Source: [Flexibacter] sp. ATCC 35208
GTDB lineage: Bacteria > Bacteroidota > Bacteroidia > Chitinophagales > Chitinophagaceae
DNA: 36,969 nucleotides
Reading direction: 5' to 3'
NCBI RefSeq assembly: GCF_001975825.1
Contig: NZ_MTKN01000005.1
Coordinates: forward strand, 162,642 to 199,610
Shown here: positions 30,999 to 36,969 of the stretch, piece by piece
How the letters are laid out: every line of letters begins with the position of its first letter
Numbering within the stretch: the first letter of the stretch is position 1
The notes under the pieces: generated by a model
Seen by the model: the letters and a program-made list of their open reading frames with translations, nothing else
Told to the model about the DNA's origin: nothing
Databases searched by the model: none
Made by a program: the position numbers and the translations under genes

Positions 30999-32456
30999 AT
31001 GTTTAATTACCCAGCGATCATCCGCTTGTTTGGTCTATATCTTTTATTGAACCTGTTTTACCCTCCGCTTACTTATGCACAAACGAAGTCCTGTAGTTGC
31101 AGGAGTAATTTTGACGAAGTGATAGCTAAGGTAGAACATAACTATCCGGGATATCCAATCAAAATTACTGCTGTAAACGAAGCTGCTTTTGAACAATTTA
31201 CTGATAGCCTTAGAAACATTGCTGATACTGCCAATGCCGTTACCTGTTTTACGATATTGCAATCATGGACCGGCTATTTTAAAGACAGGCATCTTGCACT
31301 CGTTTTTAAAGACATTCCTGAAAATAAGGACCTGATCAACGAGATCTTTTCCAATAGCGAAAGCTTTCCATTGTCGAAAGATTCTTTGGTAAAAAAATGG
31401 GCGATCGCTCCTGACTATCCGCTGGAAGGAATATGGTCATTGAGCAGGATGTATGAAGTGGCGGTTATAAAAAAGGATAGTGGCTACCAGGGAATCATCC
31501 TAAAGGGTGATAATACTTATTGGAAACCAGGACAGGTTAAATTCGAATTACAACCTGATGGTAACGCTAATTGGAAGGCGACCCAGTACAACCAGTATCA
31601 TATGCCGGATACATTTACTGCCTTTGTGGATGAACAGGCTTATATTATGGATCTCAAAAGCTACAAATGGGAGAAAACATTTCCAGGTCAGATGGGTCAA
31701 AAATCAATTCCTGCCGATAGCTTTTATTTTTCCAGGATAGATAGTAACAATGCCATACTACGGTTGCCTAGCTTTGAGTTACCTTATAAAAAACTCATTG
31801 ACAGCCTGATTACCAACAATTTATATACGATCACCCATACTCCACACCTCATTGTAGACATCCGGGGCAATTATGGAGGATTTAACATCTGTTTCGAAAA
31901 GCTATTACCACTGATTTATACAGATCCAATTATTACACAGGGGCCAGTCGTGAAGGCTACGACCGAAAATATCCGGTTGTATGAGGTTATGTTAAAAAGT
32001 CCGCTGTTTCCTGATGATAAAAAGCCCCCTTTTATCAGGATGGTCAAAAATCTAAAGAAAAATAAGAACGGATATTACCAGCCTCCGGCAGACACAACCA
32101 TTTTCCCACAGGTATACGCGCAACCGGAAAAGATTGGTTTCCTGATGGATGAGGGCTGTGCCAGTGCAACAGAATTATTAATTTTGGACGCAAAACAAAG
32201 TAAAAAAGTAACTTTGTTTGGAAAGCGGTCAGCTGGAGTAGTGGATTATTTAAATCTGGTAGCACCAAGGCCTTTGTCCTGCTCCCGTTTTTTACTCTGG
32301 ATACCCACTGCCAGATTAGCCAGCGTACCACAACATCCTATTGATAACACCGGTATTTTGCCAGACGTTGAAATTCCTTATCAAGAGAATTGGGTCAACT
32401 ATGCGCAGCAATACCTGGAAAACCTGAATATAAAAATTGCCAATTCGTCAAAATAA
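30999..32456 (+). CDS. Secreted S41-family (C-terminal processing-like) peptidase
   Basis: A 485-residue exported protein with a signal peptide ending near TYAQ (residue 28). The C-terminal half has S41 features: HLIVDIRGNYGG (residues about 282-293) and the nucleophile block DEGCASATELLILD (S389), then VTLFGKRSAGVVDY, which may supply the general-base Lys. The N-terminal 200 residues are a helical lid-like region with no PDZ domain that I can recognise, and a CxC pair (SCSCRS) lies just after the signal cleavage. The substrate is unknown. Its frame overlaps the next kinase frame by up to 20 bases, implying an operon with the LytS/LytTR pair. Base composition here is more AT-rich than in the flanking genes. 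Confidence 0.82.
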   Translation: MFNYPAIIRLFGLYLLLNLFYPPLTYAQTKSCSCRSNFDEVIAKVEHNYPGYPIKITAVNEAAFEQFTDSLRNIADTANAVTCFTILQSWTGYFKDRHLALVFKDIPENKDLINEIFSNSESFPLSKDSLVKKWAIAPDYPLEGIWSLSRMYEVAVIKKDSGYQGIILKGDNTYWKPGQVKFELQPDGNANWKATQYNQYHMPDTFTAFVDEQAYIMDLKSYKWEKTFPGQMGQKSIPADSFYFSRIDSNNAILRLPSFELPYKKLIDSLITNNLYTITHTPHLIVDIRGNYGGFNICFEKLLPLIYTDPIITQGPVVKATTENIRLYEVMLKSPLFPDDKKPPFIRMVKNLKKNKNGYYQPPADTTIFPQVYAQPEKIGFLMDEGCASATELLILDAKQSKKVTLFGKRSAGVVDYLNLVAPRPLSCSRFLLWIPTARLASVPQHPIDNTGILPDVEIPYQENWVNYAQQYLENLNIKIANSSK

Positions 32457-33558
32457 TAAGATTTCATTCAAAAAAAGGTTAACTACTGTGCTAATGCACG
32501 TAGGAATGTGGATTCTATACGCATTGGTGCAGGTAAGTGGGTCTGCCCTTCAGATTCCGGACCCGTGGCCAGTCGTCATCATAACCAGTGTAGTATTTGC
32601 ATTTTTATCTGTCATTTTTTATGTGAATGCAGAATGGCTGTTGCCTCGAACATTGGAAAAAGGCAATAAGACCCTTTGGCTAGTTGGGGTAGCTGTTTTC
32701 TTTGTTTATAATATACTTAACAGGTATTTTATTCTTTATAAAATTTATCCTGCTGTGTTTCACCTCCCGCCTCCTAAGATTGAATGGGTCGTACTGGTCA
32801 ACATATCAATCTGGTGGTGGTTTAATGCTGTTGCACTTTCTACGGCATACTGGTTTTACAAATTATCCATTAAAAGAGAACGAAAAACCAGCTTACAAAA
32901 AGAAGAAATCAACCGTAAGGAAAGAGAACAACTGCAACTCAAACAGGAAAAACTGGAACTCGAAGTCGCCTACCTCCGCGCCCAGATCAATCCACACTTC
33001 CTCTTCAACACCCTCGGATATTTCTACAATAAAACCGCCAACTCCCACCCGGACGTGGCCGAAGGCATCGCCGCCCTTACCAATATCATGCGCTCTTCGC
33101 TAAAGAAAAAAGGCCCCGACGGCATGGTCTCCTTAGAAGAAGAAATCGAACACATCGAAAGCCTGATCAGCATCTACTACATGCGTTTCAATAACAATAT
33201 CCATATTGAATACAGCAGACCTGACAACCTGCACGGCCAAAGAATACTGCCACACATCCTCATCACACTGGTAGAAAACGCTTTTAAACACGGTGAATTG
33301 CACAACGCCGCTTACCCACTGAAAATAAAGCTCACCTTAGATGACCATGGCCTCTATTTCTGCATCAACAACAAAAAACGAATAGGTCCAAAAGAAATCT
33401 CCAACGGCATCGGCATGGAATACGTGCAACGCCAGCTGGACAACACCTATCCTAAAAAATATTCCTTTGATATAAAAGATACGGACCTGTTTTATAGCCT
33501 GTCCCTGCATATTGCTACCACCGAAATTACCCTACATGATCAACTGTTATATAATTGA
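32437..33558 (+). CDS. LytS-type membrane sensor histidine kinase
   Basis: A sensor kinase of about 373 residues. The longest frame starts with TTG at 32437, overlapping the S41 gene by 20 bases; the first ATG is at 32494 (MHVGMWILYALV). The basic segment KKRLTTVLMHVG before the first helix is usual in this family, so the TTG or a nearby non-ATG start is plausible. Four membrane segments lie at about 18-145, then a coiled-coil linker rich in Glu/Lys (148-180). The phosphoacceptor is H187 in AQINPHFLFNTLGY. The ATPase part has VENAFKHGELH and a G box NGIGMEYVQRQL. The C-terminal end overlaps its regulator gene by 23 bases. Codon use changes within the gene near 32930. Confidence 0.9.
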   Translation: MPIRQNNKISFKKRLTTVLMHVGMWILYALVQVSGSALQIPDPWPVVIITSVVFAFLSVIFYVNAEWLLPRTLEKGNKTLWLVGVAVFFVYNILNRYFILYKIYPAVFHLPPPKIEWVVLVNISIWWWFNAVALSTAYWFYKLSIKRERKTSLQKEEINRKEREQLQLKQEKLELEVAYLRAQINPHFLFNTLGYFYNKTANSHPDVAEGIAALTNIMRSSLKKKGPDGMVSLEEEIEHIESLISIYYMRFNNNIHIEYSRPDNLHGQRILPHILITLVENAFKHGELHNAAYPLKIKLTLDDHGLYFCINNKKRIGPKEISNGIGMEYVQRQLDNTYPKKYSFDIKDTDLFYSLSLHIATTEITLHDQLLYN

Positions 33559-34273
33559 CGACGAACAACACGCCATAGACCTGCTAACGGGTTATGTACA
33601 ACGTACCCCCTTCCTGAAACTGGTAGGTAGTACCACCGAAGCCCTCGATGCGATCAAAGTGATCAGTAATGAAAAAGTAGACCTGGTATTCCTGGATATT
33701 CACATGCCCAGCATATCCGGTATCGACCTGCTGAAAATCTTTAACAACCAGACCAAAGTCGTTCTCACCACCGCCTACAGCGAATACGCCATGGACGGTT
33801 ATGAACACGACGTAGTCGACTACCTCCTCAAACCCATCACCTACCAGCGCTTTCTGAAAGCCGCACAGAAAACACTGAACATGTTCCAAACCATGTATGT
33901 GACCAAAGGTGAAAGCAATGAAAAGGTAGAACCCGAAGTAGACTACCTGTTTGTAAAATCAGAACATAAGGGTAAACAGATCAAAGTCAATTTCAACGAT
34001 ATCGATTATATAGAAGGACTGAAAAACTATGTCGCTTTTCATTGTGATAAGGAAAAGATTCTGGCCTTGCTGAAGATGAAAGACCTGGAGCAAACCCTGC
34101 CCCCACGGCAGTTCGCCCGAATTCACAACTCCTTCATCATCTCCCTGAACAGGATCGTTTCTGTAGATGGTAACCAGGTCATCCTGCGCAAACCAGATCA
34201 GCAAACGGTGGCCCTGCCAATCGGCATTACGTTCAAGCAACCTTTCTTTGATATGATCAAATTAAATAAGTAA
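33536..34273 (+). CDS. LytTR-family response regulator
   Basis: A 245-residue response regulator. The ATG at 33536 (MINCYIIDDEQHA) is preferred over an in-frame TTG at 33512 because it matches the receiver-domain start. Receiver residues: D8/D9, phosphoacceptor D54 (FLDIHMP), VLTTAYSEYA and the Lys in LLKPITYQRF. The LytTR domain spans about 140-245 (VNFNDIDYIEGLKNYVAFHC, FARIHNSFIISLNRI). It partners the preceding kinase. Targets are unknown, but the S41 peptidase and the lanthipeptide-like genes next door are candidates. A bidirectional terminator follows. Confidence 0.92.
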   Translation: MINCYIIDDEQHAIDLLTGYVQRTPFLKLVGSTTEALDAIKVISNEKVDLVFLDIHMPSISGIDLLKIFNNQTKVVLTTAYSEYAMDGYEHDVVDYLLKPITYQRFLKAAQKTLNMFQTMYVTKGESNEKVEPEVDYLFVKSEHKGKQIKVNFNDIDYIEGLKNYVAFHCDKEKILALLKMKDLEQTLPPRQFARIHNSFIISLNRIVSVDGNQVILRKPDQQTVALPIGITFKQPFFDMIKLNK

Positions 34274-34380
34274 GCGGGTATTTTACTTCAAAACGCCCCT
34301 TCTCTAAAAATGATACGGTGGCAAAGTAAAATCACTCAAAAAGCATAAATGGAATCTACTTCCAACAGATATCCAAAATG

Positions 34381-34416
34381 AAAAAGGTGTATCAAAAGTT
34401 TGATACACCCTTTTCG
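34381..34416. terminator. Bidirectional terminator between convergent genes
   Basis: GAAAAAGGTGTATCAA pairs with TTGATACACCcTTTTC around a short AAG loop; A- and T-rich flanks suit both the LytTR regulator gene and the convergent TonB-dependent receptor gene. Confidence 0.75.
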
Positions 34417-34456
34417 GTACTTAATTGACGACCTCCTCAAAACGGATCGTCCCCCA

Positions 34457-36856
34457 TTAATTTGATTGAATCCGTTTCTTTTCTTTTTCAATACCCGTTT
34501 GTCTTTCCGTTCTTGGCTTTATCTTACTATTACCGAACCGGTATGTAAAACTCAGCATCGCAAAGCGGGAGTCAAATAAAAAATGCTGGCGGATATTTAC
34601 CTGCTGGTAATCCGACGCTAATGTAAATTGCTGTCCCCTGAAAATATCGTTCACACTCAGCTTGAGCGTTCCTTTGTTCTTCAATACATTTCTTTGTACC
34701 CCTGTATTCAACACAAAATAACTGGTCAGCGCACCCAGGCCCGTATTAGATCTGGATGAATAAATCGCATTCAGCTCCAGCGTAAAAAGACGGGGAATAC
34801 TAAAGGTATTATTTGAAATCACATATGCTCCGGGTTTTGACTTTGGCAATGTGATGTCGTCGTAATCGTAGTGCATGTAGTAGAGCTGAACGGAGTTCAT
34901 CGTATTCCACCACTTCGTCAAAGCAGTCGAATATGTAACGCTCAGATTGTAGTTATCAAAACGAGTCACGTTTTGATAAGTGGTAATCAGCACCTTGTTG
35001 GGCCCCGCTTTGTACACACCGGCAATCACATCGTTGGTACGGGAGATGCTGAGTGTCGTAAATAACCGCTGTTTCCAGGAATGTGATAACTCTACAGAAG
35101 TGCTATTCTGTGGATTCAGGGCCGGGTTGCCCTGGAAGTAATAATACTTGCTCCGGAAGAACAGGAACGGATTTACATATTCATACTGGGGCCGGTCAAT
35201 ACTCCTTCTTACAGACAGACCAAACCGCTGCGATGCAGACGCTTTGTATTGCAGGGTAAAACCGGGGTAAACCCCGGTATAGTCCTTTGTGAACACACTT
35301 GAATTCGTAATACTGTTTCCCTTTACATGGGTGTTCTCTACCCGCACACCTGCCTGCAACACCCATTTCTTAAACTGGTTATGATAATTGATGTACCCTG
35401 CATTGACATTTTCATCATAGATGAAATGGTTAGTCTTTGTGGCATCGTTCACCCAGGTATCATTATCCAGCACTTCCCAACGGATGTCGCTGTCTGTTTT
35501 TACAAAGACAGTCTTCAAACCGGCATCAAAGACGCCTATCTTAGTAGGTCGGGTAAAATCAGCCGATACGGAACGGATGGCCACAGATACGGGAGAGCTG
35601 TTGCGAATCACATAAGGCATCTGGTACACCTTCATCTGGGTATCCAGGTAAGCGGTGTTGAAATTGTCTTTCCAACGCTGATCGTAATAAGCATAGTCAC
35701 CATTGATGGAGAGCTGGGTGCCGGTACTGTCAAAGTTATGCTGGTAAAACAGGTTGGCTGAATAGTTATTGATATTGGCATGCCCGAGGGTATGCATATT
35801 CAGCAGGGAATCAAAAGGGGCTGACTGACTGGCATGGAACATGGTCTGGTCTATGCCATCTCTGTCACGACCCAGGAAGTTCCCTTTCAGATCCAGGCCT
35901 ATGTTGTTTTTTTTATTGATTGTATAACTGATGCCCGCATTGACATTATGGACATCCTTTTTGCGTACTTCGTAATTTCCCTCATCTATATATTCTGCAT
36001 CCAGGATACGGGCTGTATGAACGTCGTAGAACTGTTCGTTTCGCTGGTAATTGTAGTTTCCGTAAATGTTCACATTATCATTGCGGTAGTTCAGGTCTCC
36101 ACCGGCGGTGTAACGACCGTAACGACCTCCGCCTCCTCCTACATTCAGGCTACCGTTGGTACCGGATTTACCTGACTTTTTCAACTTTATGTTGATAATG
36201 GCCGAAGCGGCGGCATCGTATTTTACAGACGGGTTAGCGATCAGTTCTATTTTGTCAACCGCGTTGGAAGCAGTGGAAAGCAATAGATTTTTGAGCATAG
36301 CGGCGGTAAAATAAGACGGACGATCGTTGACGTAAACCATGACCTTCTTTCCGTTGAGGGTAATGGAACCATCATCGTCCAGTCTCACACCTGGCGATCG
36401 GCGGAGGAGTTCCTCCAATGTATTGCCGGTAGCGAGTGGACTCTCGGCTACATGAATGATCATTTTGTCGGCAGTTTGCTCAATGAGTGGCTTCAGGGCC
36501 GTCACCTGGTGGGTGTTCAGATCGTAAGAGACCGATAGCATGCCAATAGCAGGCAGCACCAGGGATTGGGTACTCAGTTGAAACGGGCCGGTCGTTTTGT
36601 CGCGATAGCCAAGGTATTTCACCTGGAGGCTATAGCTACCCGGTTTCAGGTTTTCGAAATTGAAATTACCCTCTTTGTCAGTCTGGGTAACTTGCCTGAT
36701 GGTATCTGAGAGTAATAATACCATGGCAAATGGCAGATTTTGGTTGCTGAGGGTATCGGTTATTTTGCCTGAAACGGATAGTCTGAGTGACTGTGCAGGC
36801 AAACGGACAGTGCTGCACAGACAAAAGAATAGTACACTCAGTTGTATCTGCTTCAT
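34457..36856 (-). CDS. TonB-dependent receptor-like outer-membrane protein (OMP_b-brl_3 family)
   Basis: A 799-residue outer-membrane protein with a signal peptide (to about PAQS, residue 23). Residues 28-110 are a CarboxypepD_reg-like domain (VSGKITDTLSNQNLPFAMVLL, GNFNFENLKPGSYSLQVKYLGYRD). Residues 125-230 are a plug domain (ESPLATGNTLEELLRRSPGVRLDDDGSITLNGKKVMVYVNDRP). The rest is a long beta-barrel (outer-membrane beta-barrel family protein 3), with FRSKYYYFQGNPALNPQNSTSVELSH, a typical hallmark. The chain ends in a basic tail after the last strand. It takes up an unknown ligand, probably with TonB energy. No SusD-like partner is present in this window, so a SusCD glycan pair is not supported. 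Confidence 0.9.
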   Translation of the reverse strand: MKQIQLSVLFFCLCSTVRLPAQSLRLSVSGKITDTLSNQNLPFAMVLLLSDTIRQVTQTDKEGNFNFENLKPGSYSLQVKYLGYRDKTTGPFQLSTQSLVLPAIGMLSVSYDLNTHQVTALKPLIEQTADKMIIHVAESPLATGNTLEELLRRSPGVRLDDDGSITLNGKKVMVYVNDRPSYFTAAMLKNLLLSTASNAVDKIELIANPSVKYDAAASAIINIKLKKSGKSGTNGSLNVGGGGGRYGRYTAGGDLNYRNDNVNIYGNYNYQRNEQFYDVHTARILDAEYIDEGNYEVRKKDVHNVNAGISYTINKKNNIGLDLKGNFLGRDRDGIDQTMFHASQSAPFDSLLNMHTLGHANINNYSANLFYQHNFDSTGTQLSINGDYAYYDQRWKDNFNTAYLDTQMKVYQMPYVIRNSSPVSVAIRSVSADFTRPTKIGVFDAGLKTVFVKTDSDIRWEVLDNDTWVNDATKTNHFIYDENVNAGYINYHNQFKKWVLQAGVRVENTHVKGNSITNSSVFTKDYTGVYPGFTLQYKASASQRFGLSVRRSIDRPQYEYVNPFLFFRSKYYYFQGNPALNPQNSTSVELSHSWKQRLFTTLSISRTNDVIAGVYKAGPNKVLITTYQNVTRFDNYNLSVTYSTALTKWWNTMNSVQLYYMHYDYDDITLPKSKPGAYVISNNTFSIPRLFTLELNAIYSSRSNTGLGALTSYFVLNTGVQRNVLKNKGTLKLSVNDIFRGQQFTLASDYQQVNIRQHFLFDSRFAMLSFTYRFGNSKIKPRTERQTGIEKEKKRIQSN

Positions 36857-36877
36857 ATAGGGTTATTTATCACTTTA

Positions 36878-36885
36878 CAAACATA
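36878..36885 (-). promoter_or_regulatory. Promoter -7 box of the TonB-dependent receptor gene
   Basis: TATGTTTG (minus strand, 36885-36878) matches TAnnTTTG exactly, 22 bases before the gene start. Confidence 0.5.
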
Positions 36886-36969
36886 AGGTTCAGGTTTGAT
36901 GATTAAAAAATTATTACATCGATTCTTTGATTCTGGGGACAGATTATATGGAAGTTGTTTATACTTTTA

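Noticed and set aside
34457..36856. SusC of a polysaccharide-utilisation locus
   Set aside because: The receptor is of the OMP_b-brl_3 type, and no SusD or glycoside hydrolase gene is present in the window.
1..36969. tRNA, rRNA, integrase, transposase or phage genes
   Set aside because: None recognised in any intergenic region or frame; the accessory character of 28.6-34.3 kb is inferred from gene content and composition only.

Overview
The window looks like chromosomal DNA of a Bacteroidota bacterium, most likely Chitinophagaceae (Chitinophaga-like). The basis is the Bacteroidota promoter motif TAnnTTTG upstream of many genes, a PorW/SprE type IX secretion protein, an OMP_b-brl_3 TonB-dependent receptor, a Porin_10-like barrel, two LytS/LytTR pairs and DUF4407/DUF4288 genes. 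Assignment is from recognised sequence features and family knowledge; no database search was run. I saw no rRNA, tRNA, integrase, transposase or CRISPR array.

Layout. 1-3.9 kb: a lipoprotein gene divergent from a manganese module (mntR, then mntH carrying a C-terminal UspA domain), with DtxR-type operator-like sequences between them. 3.9-7.0 kb (minus): an operon of a LiaF-like membrane protein, a DUF4288 protein, a LytS-type kinase and a LytTR regulator. 7.0-7.9 kb: an imperfect GC-rich tandem repeat and a secreted SGNH hydrolase. 8.0-10.7 kb: two isocitrate dehydrogenase genes in tandem from two different families (bacterial type I and eukaryote-like type II). 10.9-16.3 kb (minus): an L,D-transpeptidase lipoprotein, a small conserved-looking protein, a porin-like barrel and purine nucleoside phosphorylase. 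16.6-19.1 kb: sucC without sucD, and a DUF4407 membrane protein. 19.1-21.3 kb (minus): SprT-like protein, a small membrane protein, AtpZ, bactofilin and a short membrane protein resembling only the N-terminus of M23 endopeptidases. 21.6-27.3 kb: porW/sprE and a class A penicillin-binding protein. 27.3-28.5 kb: a 48-bp minisatellite and an M28 peptidase.

28.6-34.3 kb is the most unusual part. A 56-codon gene at 30672-30842 encodes a peptide with the leader pattern of Bacteroidota class I lanthipeptides and a short Thr/Ser/Cys-containing tail. It is divergent from a LanC-like gene in which three of the four catalytic/zinc positions appear changed, and from a free-standing C39-like domain in which both the catalytic Cys and His appear replaced. 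On the other side lie a secreted S41 peptidase and a translationally coupled LytS/LytTR pair. No LanB dehydratase, LanM or transporter is present. This may be a RiPP-derived system that uses pseudoenzymes, or a decayed lanthipeptide locus. The window ends in an outer-membrane TonB-dependent receptor gene (minus).

Cell-envelope themes recur: peptidoglycan synthesis and cross-linking (PBP1A, L,D-transpeptidase), cytoskeleton (bactofilin), secretion (PorW) and envelope-stress sensing (LiaF-like with LytS/LytTR). Central metabolism (two IDHs, SucC, PNP) is interleaved with these.
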